From Chitinophaga ginsengisegetis (GTDB taxonomy: Bacteria; Bacteroidota; Bacteroidia; Chitinophagales; Chitinophagaceae): 64,000 nucleotides of DNA. This document shows positions 45,391 through 54,244 of the stretch, in pieces; position 1 is the first letter of the stretch, and each line of letters opens with the position of its first letter. Under the pieces are notes generated by a model. The model made no database searches. It had not been told where the DNA came from and saw only the letters and a program-made list of their open reading frames with translations. The stretch covers positions 930,001-994,000 of the forward strand of contig NZ_FUZZ01000002.1 in the NCBI RefSeq assembly GCF_900168065.1, written 5' to 3'. Position numbers and translations under genes: made by a program.

Positions 45391-48356
45391 CCGTCCGATT
45401 CTTTTTTTGTTAAGTATATTTTTTTCAAAGAGATCTTTTTCTCATCGATACCGATTTCAAAAGACGCTTTGGGATTGGCTTCCACCAGTTTATTGTATTC
45501 GGCCGGCTTCTCCGGTTCTCCTTTCTTCTTTTTTACTTCTTTTGTTTTCTCCCCTACATTCACTTTTGCCTCTACATACCCTTCAATTTTTATGCCTTCA
45601 AAAATCAGGTCAAATCCTACAAACAACCCCGCGTCGTCAGAACCAATCTTTGCCTGTAATCCCAAACCAGAGCTTCCTTCCAGCCCTATCCCCAATGCTA
45701 CCACTACTTTTACCTTAAATGCGGTGGCTGTTTTACTGAGGTACAGCTTACATTCCAGCTTCACCGACACCGCAGCGCCGCCCTTTATCAGGTCCTCTTT
45801 CTTTTCTGAAGCGCCGGCGGTCCGGGTGAATACATTCCCTCCTACCGTGTTGTGTTTAAAGGTGGCCTCCAGGTCTATTTTACCGGACAAGGTTACACTG
45901 ATGTCTACTTTACTGTCGTCGTCCGCGCAGATGTACAACAGCGCATCCACCGCCTTTAAGATGGCGTAGGCAATGGGATGCCGGCGGCAAAGCAGTTCCA
46001 GGAAGTCCCATTTCAGATCGATACCTACCAGCGGTTTGGCGTCCAGCTTTACCAGCACGGTTTTGCCGGCGCCCCATAACTTGCTGTCGCCTTTCTGGGG
46101 TGGCATGGTTTCGTAGTACCATGAAGCGGCCAGACCCAGCTTTGGAAACTGCAGTTCATAATCAAACGGTTTCCGTTGCATCCGCTGGATAAGCCCCTGG
46201 ATATTTTTATCGGGATTTCCTTTGTTTTTATTGATAAACTCGTCGGGATCCTTTCCATCATCACCGGAGGTATCTGCTTTGTTGGTATGGTTGCCATGAA
46301 TAATGTTCCTGAACTCTTTTACCAGGTTCCATCCGGCTTTTAATATGTTGTAGTACTTGGCGATCATATCCTCGATGGGATCCACGCTCTCGGTATCATT
46401 ATTCCACTCCACCTTGATGGAAAAATCGAATTCCTTCAGCAGTTCAATCAGCTCTGCAAAGTTACCTTTCGATTTTACAGGTTTTGGCGCCGCCTTTTTA
46501 TCTTTTGGCAGCGCGAACATTTCACCGAGTTCGGTGCCCAATTCCTCATTGTGGCGATCCAGCGTAGGCGTGGGTTTGCTCCAGCGGCCTTTTGCAGCTT
46601 CGCCGATCTTCTCCACGCCTTCCAGCCGGTTCATGGTAAACCGTTGCAGCGCGTTCTTTATTCCCTTACCGTTATTGGCTTCCGCGAATTTGGTTTTCAG
46701 CGCGTCAAAGTCGGCTTTGTCCATGTTGAACGCCAGGGCGGCGGTCCATTTTATATCGGGGTACACGGCAAAGTCGATGACATGTTTCCAGCGGCAGGTT
46801 TGAATGGTTACCGGGAAATGATCGGCCTGTGCGGCGGGAATCCAAAGGTAGCCCAGGATCCGCTCGAAAAGCACATGATTGTTTTCGTCAAAGAAATTAT
46901 ACTTATACTGTGCATCAAATTCAAGTTCTTCATCCGATACTTTTATTACGCCGGAAAAAGAAGCATTGGTATCTCTTTTAAATTTATAGTTATTGGCTTT
47001 TATTTCAAACTTCCCTTTGGCTGCGCTCTCTTTCTCCTTTTCCCGTTTTACGCCGGCCTTCACATCTTCTTTCTTATATCCTTTGGCGCCAAAGCTGCTC
47101 AGGTCTATTACATGATCTTTATGCTTTGGTGACGCGGTACATTCATCTTCATGGGTCACCAGGCTTTGTACACTGAGCTTGATGGTTTTCTTTGCGGTTT
47201 CACTTCCTGCTACTATGTTATAAGTAAGATTTTCCGGGGCTTTAAAATCCAGTACATTTTCATCAAAGATGGTTTGTACCCCGTCCTTATCTTCCACGGT
47301 GATCATGCCATACTTACAGGGCTGGAACTTGCGTGTGTTGGTAGGAATATCACCGGCCAGCACGGGTTTATTACCGCCATACATCAGGGGAGATTCCTTC
47401 ACCTGGGGATCTTCCTTTACGTTGAGAAAGCACTTCGACAACGTTTTAGTGATCTTGCCATCGCGTGTTTTTACGATAGGATATATTTCCAGGACTTCGC
47501 CTGCACCTGGCTTCCAGAGGTCATCCAGGAAAACGTCTACCACTATTTTCTGTACAAAGTTCTGGTAGGTGATGGAGCCGGCAGCCACCTTCATATCTTT
47601 CCCTGATTTATCCTTTACCACGTAATCACTTACCTGCAAAGCTTCTCCGCGGGTGGTTTCGTCTGGCAGGATGGGCATTATTTTCACCTGCCGCGTGAAA
47701 TATTTGATGGCATCATCGGGGGTTTCTTTTCCTTTATCCTTCTGGGCTTCTCCCGCAACCCGCTCCCAGGGCGGCAGATCATCATCGGCAGTGGCGGTGT
47801 CATTGTCCATCAGGAAGATCCGTAATTCCTGGCCGTACATGGCGCGGGTGTAAATATGCAGTTGTACGCTTTCCCTGAATTTTTTACTGCCTCCGGTAAT
47901 AATTTTGCCGTCATTATTGGCTGCAAACTCCCGCCACTCGGCCGACAGGATCGCCGGCTTTCCGCGCGCAGCAATAAAGTAACCATGCGCCGCTGAATTG
48001 GTAGGCTCATGTCCATCGAGGAAAGGCTCCAGCCAGCCGAGTCCGCCGCCTTCTACTATCTTCGGGAAGTTGGGATGCACCACGGGGCCGTTCAGCGCTT
48101 CGTTTACATCGGTTTTCTTAAATGTAAGCGTCCGCAACATCGACCAGATCCAGCGGTACGGTGTTTTATCGCCTTCCGGCAGTTTCATGGGAACGGTGAG
48201 CTTCGTAGGCGCCGGCAATTTCTCCACCATCGTGGTAATGCGTTTCATTTCTGCCCGCACGGTTCCCGCTTCATTTAATACCGCGGTGGAAGTTTTTACA
48301 TCTACCGATCCTTTGGCTGCCGGGATCGTGACTACCAGCTTTTTATTATCAGACAT
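45387..48356 (-). CDS. Unknown 989-residue protein of the VgrG module, candidate effector
   Basis: No recognised domain across its length and no signal peptide. The N-terminal half is beta-rich with a repeated style of Ig-like segments (VSDYVVKDKSGKDMKVAAG); the middle is Lys-rich; the C-terminal region (about residues 830-960) has alternating hydrophobic/Gly strands (VKVVVALGIGLEGSSGLGLQ, GLFVGFDLIFEGIKIEGYVE), as in membrane-inserting or beta-barrel-like domains. It lies between a DUF4280 spike gene and a lipoprotein gene with ATGA overlap. Cargo delivered by VgrG/PAAR is the most likely role, but a structural or adaptor role is not excluded. Confidence 0.72.
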   Translation of the reverse strand: MSDNKKLVVTIPAAKGSVDVKTSTAVLNEAGTVRAEMKRITTMVEKLPAPTKLTVPMKLPEGDKTPYRWIWSMLRTLTFKKTDVNEALNGPVVHPNFPKIVEGGGLGWLEPFLDGHEPTNSAAHGYFIAARGKPAILSAEWREFAANNDGKIITGGSKKFRESVQLHIYTRAMYGQELRIFLMDNDTATADDDLPPWERVAGEAQKDKGKETPDDAIKYFTRQVKIMPILPDETTRGEALQVSDYVVKDKSGKDMKVAAGSITYQNFVQKIVVDVFLDDLWKPGAGEVLEIYPIVKTRDGKITKTLSKCFLNVKEDPQVKESPLMYGGNKPVLAGDIPTNTRKFQPCKYGMITVEDKDGVQTIFDENVLDFKAPENLTYNIVAGSETAKKTIKLSVQSLVTHEDECTASPKHKDHVIDLSSFGAKGYKKEDVKAGVKREKEKESAAKGKFEIKANNYKFKRDTNASFSGVIKVSDEELEFDAQYKYNFFDENNHVLFERILGYLWIPAAQADHFPVTIQTCRWKHVIDFAVYPDIKWTAALAFNMDKADFDALKTKFAEANNGKGIKNALQRFTMNRLEGVEKIGEAAKGRWSKPTPTLDRHNEELGTELGEMFALPKDKKAAPKPVKSKGNFAELIELLKEFDFSIKVEWNNDTESVDPIEDMIAKYYNILKAGWNLVKEFRNIIHGNHTNKADTSGDDGKDPDEFINKNKGNPDKNIQGLIQRMQRKPFDYELQFPKLGLAASWYYETMPPQKGDSKLWGAGKTVLVKLDAKPLVGIDLKWDFLELLCRRHPIAYAILKAVDALLYICADDDSKVDISVTLSGKIDLEATFKHNTVGGNVFTRTAGASEKKEDLIKGGAAVSVKLECKLYLSKTATAFKVKVVVALGIGLEGSSGLGLQAKIGSDDAGLFVGFDLIFEGIKIEGYVEAKVNVGEKTKEVKKKKGEPEKPAEYNKLVEANPKASFEIGIDEKKISLKKIYLTKKESDG

Positions 48357-48367
48357 GGCAACTATTT

Positions 48368-48850
48368 TTAAAACGGTTGTCCCTGTGGAAACCGGATCAG
48401 AAATAAATCTTCTTCTACTTTCTGTACATCCATCATTGGATTCAGGTGCGTTTGCACTTCTTTATCAGCTTTCTCGGCATCTTTTTTTGTCATGTCGGCA
48501 GTTTGCCCATGAAAGGTGATAGAGATACAATCTTTTCCGCCGGTAGCACAGGTAGCTTTACTGTCTTCCAGCAAAATATAAGCATCTCCCGGTAATACCA
48601 CTTTATCATAAAACCCGCTCCAGGCAGTCACCGACGGAGTACAGGGGTTATTATTCTTTTTACTGCAACTGCCAAAGGTATTGGCTTCAAAAGGCTGACC
48701 AATATCTTTGGTATTCCCCAACGGTTTCTCTGCACCGTCTTTGTCGTTGATATAATGCACCTGCTGACTCTTCACTTTCAGCTTATCGGAAGCTGTACCA
48801 AACTGGCACTTGCAAACGGCACCCTGACAAACCAGATGTTTTTCGCTCAT
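48368..48850 (-). CDS. DUF4280-type PAAR-like protein
   Basis: 160 residues. The first 120 or so carry the Cys-rich DUF4280 pattern: LVCQGAVCKCQFGT at the start, FGSCSKKNNNPCTP, and ATCATGGKDCISITFHGQ. DUF4280 proteins are PAAR-like tips of secretion spikes and cap VgrG trimers. The C-terminal 40 residues are an acidic and Lys-rich tail of unknown role. It lies between the 315- and 989-residue genes of the VgrG operon. Confidence 0.88.
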   Translation of the reverse strand: MSEKHLVCQGAVCKCQFGTASDKLKVKSQQVHYINDKDGAEKPLGNTKDIGQPFEANTFGSCSKKNNNPCTPSVTAWSGFYDKVVLPGDAYILLEDSKATCATGGKDCISITFHGQTADMTKKDAEKADKEVQTHLNPMMDVQKVEEDLFLIRFPQGQPF

Positions 48851-48856
48851 ATCTTT

Positions 48857-49804
48857 TTAATTTTCTCCACGGTTGAAAAAGTAGGAAAAGAGACTTTTCT
48901 TTTTCCCGGACGGCTCCTTTTCCGGCAGCAACACCGACATTGCCGGCGCCTGCGTTTTATCTTTCTCCCGTAAATGATAGATGGTGAATGTTACTTTTTT
49001 ATCCTGGCCAGGCGCAAGCTGCAAACTGCATTCTCCTGTTATGGCGTTGATAGAATAATCGGTATGATATAATTTATAGGAGATATCCACCTGTCCTTTT
49101 ATGGGGGTGTGAATACCGTGTAACTGCCGCGACAAAGGGATTTCCTTTTCTGCTGAGATGTCTTCCACGCTACGCGGATCGCTGCAGTTGCCCTTCTGCT
49201 GAAGCACCAGGCTACCGCTGGCGGTATTGTGCTGAATGGGTTGCTGGGTAACGTTAAACAACACCGGTGTTGTATAAGGCATTACGGGCAATGCCGCAGT
49301 GAGCTCGCGTTTCATGATATCGCTGCCTGGCTGATACAGATCGGCAAAATAAAGAGCCATAAACCAATCGCGGCACAGCGACTGGTAAATATGTGGTTCA
49401 CTACTTACCGCCAGATCCATATACGCTATTATTTCGTCTGTAATATCGCCGGTATAATATTGTTGAATAGTGGGTTTAGCCGCCGCCCAGGCAGCAGCAA
49501 TCTGTAACTGGTTGGCGATGCCGGTAAATTGTCCGGCTTCATTCACCTTTACCTGTAATGGATACAATACTTTTCCACATTGCTCCGCGAGCTTATCAAT
49601 CATCTTTTCAGGCGCCTGGTCATTAATGTATACCTGTCCCTTATTGATTTCAAACAGGAACATATTACCGGGTAATCTTTTAGAACAGCTTACTGTTATT
49701 TCATAACTGATTGCCTGTTCGGTACCGGCTGATTGAATAATATAGGTTACGCCATAAGTCCTGCTGAGATGTACCGGGTTAAACCGGAATGAACGGTTAC
49801 TCAT
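48857..49804 (-). CDS. Unknown 315-residue protein of the VgrG module
   Basis: No signal peptide or recognised domain. It looks beta-rich at both ends with a helical middle (QIAAAWAAAKPTIQQYYTGDIT). The C-terminal end is basic (EPSGKKKSLFSYFFNRGEN). It overlaps nothing and starts 10 bases after the 161-residue gene. A chaperone or adaptor that loads the effector on the PAAR/VgrG spike is a plausible role, since such proteins lie between VgrG and effector genes, but there is no motif evidence. Confidence 0.65.
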   Translation of the reverse strand: MSNRSFRFNPVHLSRTYGVTYIIQSAGTEQAISYEITVSCSKRLPGNMFLFEINKGQVYINDQAPEKMIDKLAEQCGKVLYPLQVKVNEAGQFTGIANQLQIAAAWAAAKPTIQQYYTGDITDEIIAYMDLAVSSEPHIYQSLCRDWFMALYFADLYQPGSDIMKRELTAALPVMPYTTPVLFNVTQQPIQHNTASGSLVLQQKGNCSDPRSVEDISAEKEIPLSRQLHGIHTPIKGQVDISYKLYHTDYSINAITGECSLQLAPGQDKKVTFTIYHLREKDKTQAPAMSVLLPEKEPSGKKKSLFSYFFNRGEN

Positions 49805-49814
49805 ATCGGTATAG

Positions 49815-50300
49815 CTACTTTTTTTTATTCCCTTCGGTAATCAGTTGAGACACCTCTTTTTTTATGTTTCCCACGTAATTCCTGATAGCGGCCGGAATCC
49901 GGCTGGTGTCGGCATCTATCTGGTACGACATAGGAGGTCTTTTATCTGTAAATCCTACTTCCACGATTATCACCGGCTGCTCTCCGCAATACAGGCAGCC
50001 CCAGCTATAGGTAGTAGTGCCGGCGGTTAACAACAGCGAAGGGATAGAATCCAGTACAAAGCGACTCCGCTGCCATTGGCCGGTTGATAATGTTTGTACG
50101 GAGGAATCTATTTTCACACCGGTGGTATCCAGCCAGTAGCGCTCCAGTACATTGGGCGTAACGCGGTACTTCACCCGGATACCGGTTGAGAAAACACCGA
50201 AGTGTACCCAGGCCACGGAACTGGTTGTGGGCTTTGTTTGTGCCGGTAGTATATCCATTACCGTTAGCATCAATAAAAGGGCAAGCAAACTACCGCGCAT
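49815..50300 (-). CDS. Small secreted protein of the VgrG module
   Basis: 161 residues with an N-terminal signal peptide (MRGSLLALLLMLTVMDILPAQ), so periplasmic. A Cys pair in WGCLYCGEQPVIIVEVGF may form a disulfide or metal site. It begins one base after the metalloprotease stop codon. A secreted, small partner directly behind a protease gene suggests an immunity protein for that protease, which would act in the periplasm, but this is inferred from order only. Confidence 0.65.
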   Translation of the reverse strand: MRGSLLALLLMLTVMDILPAQTKPTTSSVAWVHFGVFSTGIRVKYRVTPNVLERYWLDTTGVKIDSSVQTLSTGQWQRSRFVLDSIPSLLLTAGTTTYSWGCLYCGEQPVIIVEVGFTDKRPPMSYQIDADTSRIPAAIRNYVGNIKKEVSQLITEGNKKK

Positions 50301-50301
50301 A

Positions 50302-51801
50302 CTAATAATTTAAAATTAAACTCCGGTCCTGTCTCATTATGTCCCACTGGAACTTAAAAAAGGATCGCATATTATCTTTGGCATTATACGGGTTCAGGTT
50401 ACCGTTTGTTTGCCAGGTGTAATCCATGATGTTATCGGTGTGGCCCTGGTAAAAAGTATAGGGCGGCGGCTTTAATCCGGCGGTAGGCTGCCCGGCGCTG
50501 AAAGTATGCTGCAGCCCCAGGGAATGCCCGGCTTCATGCAACAGGGTACGCCGTTGATTCAGTCCTTTGAGGAATACAACGAACGCATTTCCCCATACAA
50601 ATTCCTTTATCACATCACCATTAGCGGCAGCAGCGATGCCGTTAAAACCGGCGGGCAAATCGGTGAGGAATATATAGGTACGTTTGTTGGCATCCGCGTT
50701 AATACGGCCACCATTGGGTTTATGTTGCCCATATTTTTCATACAGTTTGATCACCTCCTCCAGGAACTGTTGCTCATTGAAAGATGCAGCTCCGCCTAAC
50801 ACATTATTCCAGTAGCTGGTAACGTCGTGGTCTGTTAAAGGAAGTACACCCGTTTCAAAAATGGTATCCGTTTTAATCTCCGCCCTGATGAGCGCCTGGT
50901 TATAGGAACCTCTTTTAAACTGGTATTCTATGTCCTTTACCAGTTGCTGATCAATAGCAGGAAGACTGTTCGCCTGCGTGCCTACTTTTACCAGTATCAG
51001 TTCCATTTTAGGGATGACGTGATTATTATATACCATCAGCTTTCCCACCTCCTCTTTTTTATTACCCAGCTTTGCAAACACTTTTATTTCCTCATGCTGT
51101 TGTAGCGGGGCATTGGCATTCACCACAGTTACAGCGCCTTTCAGCGTATAGTACTTAACCTTCACTCCGCCTGGCCGGAAACGTGTTTGCTGGCCGCTTC
51201 CCATTAATGCGGCAATGTTTACTTTCTGCGGGGTTATTTTCAGGTTAGGATTTTTTGATTCGAAGATAATTTCAGTACCATCGCTGATCACTTCTTCTAT
51301 TTCCTCCAGTTCAAGATCCAGCCGGGCGCCGTCTTTGTTCATGGAAGAACCATATTTAAACTGTTGTGAGCTGGTGTAAGGAAAAAGTGACAGCCAGGCG
51401 GGGTAATAATCCACGCCGTATGGCTTCACCGGGCTTTTTACATCTTTCAGGTATTCTTTTTTAGCAGCGGCTACATCGCTCACCAGCGGCATTGTACTGT
51501 TACAGGGCTGGTTATTATTATCTCGTTCAATGTAATTAATAGCATAGATGTATTCATCCCGGAGCCAGTCGAACCCATATTCTCCTTTATAGTCTGCCGG
51601 CCGCCTGAAGTGCACCAGGAATTTCTTCAGTTCCTTTTCTTTTGTTGCCGGCGCCTTATACTGATCATAAATAATTTTCTCCGTGCTGCGCAGTTTTACC
51701 TGGCTGGCGGCATTTAAACTGATATCACCATTAGTGGCATAGGTAGTTGACAGCTCGGAGCTTTCAACAATTGTTTTTGCTATTGAGATCATATTTCCCA
51801 T
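50302..51801 (-). CDS. Zincin metalloprotease-like effector of the VgrG module
   Basis: 499 residues. The N-terminus (TYATNGDISLNAASQVKLRS) resembles the leader of other Bacteroidota VgrG-linked proteins. The C-terminal 150 residues have the metzincin zinc motif HEAGHSLGLQH (three His and Glu) and a Met-turn in IMDYTW. The extended motif HExxHxxxxxH and Met-turn define metzincins, so peptidase activity is well supported. No signal peptide. Located between VgrG and a secreted small protein, it is the best candidate cargo effector of the cluster. Confidence 0.82.
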   Translation of the reverse strand: MGNMISIAKTIVESSELSTTYATNGDISLNAASQVKLRSTEKIIYDQYKAPATKEKELKKFLVHFRRPADYKGEYGFDWLRDEYIYAINYIERDNNNQPCNSTMPLVSDVAAAKKEYLKDVKSPVKPYGVDYYPAWLSLFPYTSSQQFKYGSSMNKDGARLDLELEEIEEVISDGTEIIFESKNPNLKITPQKVNIAALMGSGQQTRFRPGGVKVKYYTLKGAVTVVNANAPLQQHEEIKVFAKLGNKKEEVGKLMVYNNHVIPKMELILVKVGTQANSLPAIDQQLVKDIEYQFKRGSYNQALIRAEIKTDTIFETGVLPLTDHDVTSYWNNVLGGAASFNEQQFLEEVIKLYEKYGQHKPNGGRINADANKRTYIFLTDLPAGFNGIAAAANGDVIKEFVWGNAFVVFLKGLNQRRTLLHEAGHSLGLQHTFSAGQPTAGLKPPPYTFYQGHTDNIMDYTWQTNGNLNPYNAKDNMRSFFKFQWDIMRQDRSLILNY

Positions 51802-51819
51802 CTGTGCCTGGTTGTGGGG

Positions 51820-53598
51820 TTAAAACATTTTTGCCTTGTCGCCGCTTTTATTCACGATCTGTTTGGCGCTGTGCATTTCAATATTCTCTTTGGTACTGTT
51901 CATGCTCACTTTCTCGGCAGTTTTTTCAATATTCTTAGCGGTGCGCTGCAGCGTATCATCCGCCACCTCTTTGATATTGGCGGCAAGCAGGCTAAAGTCT
52001 TTCACCGCGGTTTGCGACAGGTTTTTACCTGCGCTCACCTGTATGTTTTCTTTTGCCGTAAAGCTGATGTTTTTAGCATTGATGGTGATGTTTTCCATCG
52101 CGGCGATGTTAATGCTTTGTGCATTGGTATCCATCGTAACGATGTTGCCTGATTTATCCGTGATGGTGATGCTTTCTGCGCCATCGGTATCATCCAGGCG
52201 GATGAGGTGACCACTGCGGGTTTTAATGACCTTCAGGTTATTCTGTGCGTCGCCGAAGCCCGTTTTGGCGTTTCCGTTATACACGGTGCCAAGTACTACG
52301 GGCACTTCAGGATTACCACCTTCAAAATCTACCCATACTTCCTCCCCGTTTTCAGGTATAAAATAAAACCCTTTCTCAGTACCTCCATGCGGGGACACCA
52401 ATCGTAGCCAGGGAGTAGCTCCCTGTTGCTGCCACTGAAATTTCACACGCACGCGGCCCAGTCCTTTGGGATCATTATTATCCGTTACCACGGCGCTTTG
52501 CGCTTCACATACCGGTGTGCGGTACAGGTCTACCTCCGGCATGGCTGCTGCTGCGGGAATGGCTTCAAATGTATTTTTATACAACCCGTTTTCTGTACAG
52601 TAATGCGCGAGTTGGGTTACTACAAATTCGCCATGATGCTCATTGGAAAGTACCGATTCATTAACGGTGATAATATCTCCAATGCGCAAGGCACTCTGCT
52701 GGCTGGTACCTTTCAGTATGGCCATCTGGGAAAGTCTTCCTTTCTTCTGTACCTGCGTATATTTATCCAGTTGCGATTTCGCAGCAGTGCCAAACGACTG
52801 GTTCAGTTTATACTGCGATGTTTTTTTATACAGCCGCTCACTTACTTCTTTCAGGTGGCTCGTATATACATCGGTGTTGCCCGCAGGCACGGATAAGGTA
52901 TCATTGCTTACCGCCTGGTTCTGGCGGTAGTCGTAGCCATAGAAGCGGCTGTTGTTGGACTTCACCGTAAGGTCGAGGTTAAACCCGATCAGGTCCACCT
53001 GGTGTGTAAGCGTTGTTTTCTGCGGCCGGTAATTTCCAAATACTACTTTCTCTCCATCATAAAAAAACCATTCCCCGAAACGGGCGGCAAGCCTGTCTAT
53101 GAACTGATAAGTGGTTTCTTTATACTGTACAATATACTTCAGTGCATCGGTGTGTGCCGGATCTACCGCGGGTGATTTGGCATAAGGCCCGCATCCCTTC
53201 AGGGCTTCATTCACAATTGCCGACAATGTTTTCTGCTCATAACACGCGATGTGCTCATCGTCTTCCAGCAGGATGGTAACGCTATGCCCTTTGATCACGC
53301 AAAATCCATGCGTGCCATCTGTTTCCTTTCCCATGCTGATACCGCTAACGATACCATTAAAATTCAAAGGTTTGTATACGGCATTTGATTCAACGGGTTT
53401 TATGGAGATAGAAATTTCTTTTCCCAGGAATTCCTTGCCGGCATTGAACAATCCTTTTCCAAGTTTGGTAAGCCAGTCGTACCCGATCATGATTTCAAAG
53501 CTATGATGGCCGCGGATAGCCTGATGCAGGGCAAGGGAATGAAAAGAAGTAAACTGATGATCACCAATAGTAAATGAGGTGTGCGTATACAATGACAT
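51820..53598 (-). CDS. VgrG-type spike protein of a contractile secretion system
   Basis: 592 residues. Order: gp27-like domain (TSFHSLALHQAIRGHHSFEIM), a phage-tail-like region (QYKETTYQFIDRLAARFGEWFFY), the gp5 OB-fold (NDPKGLGRVRVKFQW, FIPENGEEVWVDFEGGNPEVP), and a C-terminal beta-helix of repeating strands (IRLDDTDGAESITITDKSG; repeats ending in TAEKVSMNSTKENIEMHS). The type fits Bacteroidota type VI secretion, subtype iii. Sheath, tube or baseplate genes are absent from the window, so this is a satellite VgrG cluster that depends on a core locus elsewhere. First gene of a seven-gene minus-strand operon. Confidence 0.94.
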   Translation of the reverse strand: MSLYTHTSFTIGDHQFTSFHSLALHQAIRGHHSFEIMIGYDWLTKLGKGLFNAGKEFLGKEISISIKPVESNAVYKPLNFNGIVSGISMGKETDGTHGFCVIKGHSVTILLEDDEHIACYEQKTLSAIVNEALKGCGPYAKSPAVDPAHTDALKYIVQYKETTYQFIDRLAARFGEWFFYDGEKVVFGNYRPQKTTLTHQVDLIGFNLDLTVKSNNSRFYGYDYRQNQAVSNDTLSVPAGNTDVYTSHLKEVSERLYKKTSQYKLNQSFGTAAKSQLDKYTQVQKKGRLSQMAILKGTSQQSALRIGDIITVNESVLSNEHHGEFVVTQLAHYCTENGLYKNTFEAIPAAAAMPEVDLYRTPVCEAQSAVVTDNNDPKGLGRVRVKFQWQQQGATPWLRLVSPHGGTEKGFYFIPENGEEVWVDFEGGNPEVPVVLGTVYNGNAKTGFGDAQNNLKVIKTRSGHLIRLDDTDGAESITITDKSGNIVTMDTNAQSINIAAMENITINAKNISFTAKENIQVSAGKNLSQTAVKDFSLLAANIKEVADDTLQRTAKNIEKTAEKVSMNSTKENIEMHSAKQIVNKSGDKAKMF

Positions 53599-54244
53599 TT
53601 CGCAGCTTTTACGGTTTTAAATATGGTTAGTACCTTTTATCATCACAGAAATGATATCGGGTCATTACTTCAAAAAAATTGGAATTAATACCTGCTGTTG
53701 CTATTAACGGGTTAAAACATGCAACAGTAGATTGACATGGTTTATAATCAGCAACTAATATACAACAAGTGTCACAATTTCAATCACTCAAAAACAAAAA
53801 AATAACCACACTGAAAGGACGCAACAAAAGAGCTCTGCCATTCAATAATATGAGAAGGATCCCTAATGTTTACAATCTTAAAGACATGTTATATAAAGCC
53901 GTACTGTGGCACTTTTCGTATTACTCATAACTGTCATTATATCGCTGCAAAAATGATTTCAGTTTGTAGTACAGGAACAACAGACTAACGGTGAAGGATA
54001 AACTTATCTAGCAAAAACAAGACTTATAAAATACCGGCATGAACAACCGGGATTTGATGTAGCGGCGTTTGAACTCAACTTTTGTAACGGAGTCCATATC
54101 CGGGAAAATACCAGCAACAACAGCATCTTCCGGAAAGAAATTACCGGCAGTAATTTATCATGTAAAGTTTATAAAATAACGATTAAATTAACCCCTCTTC
54201 TCCGGATCGGGGAACAATATTTTATACAACTTAAAACGGAAATA
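53599..54244. other. AT-rich gap between the VgrG operon and GH97
   Basis: 646 bases without a credible gene. It must contain the VgrG promoter (leftward) and the GH97 promoter (rightward). No clear TTTG/TAnnTTTG pair, tRNA or hairpin was recognised. Base composition is AT-richer than the flanks. Confidence 0.5.
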
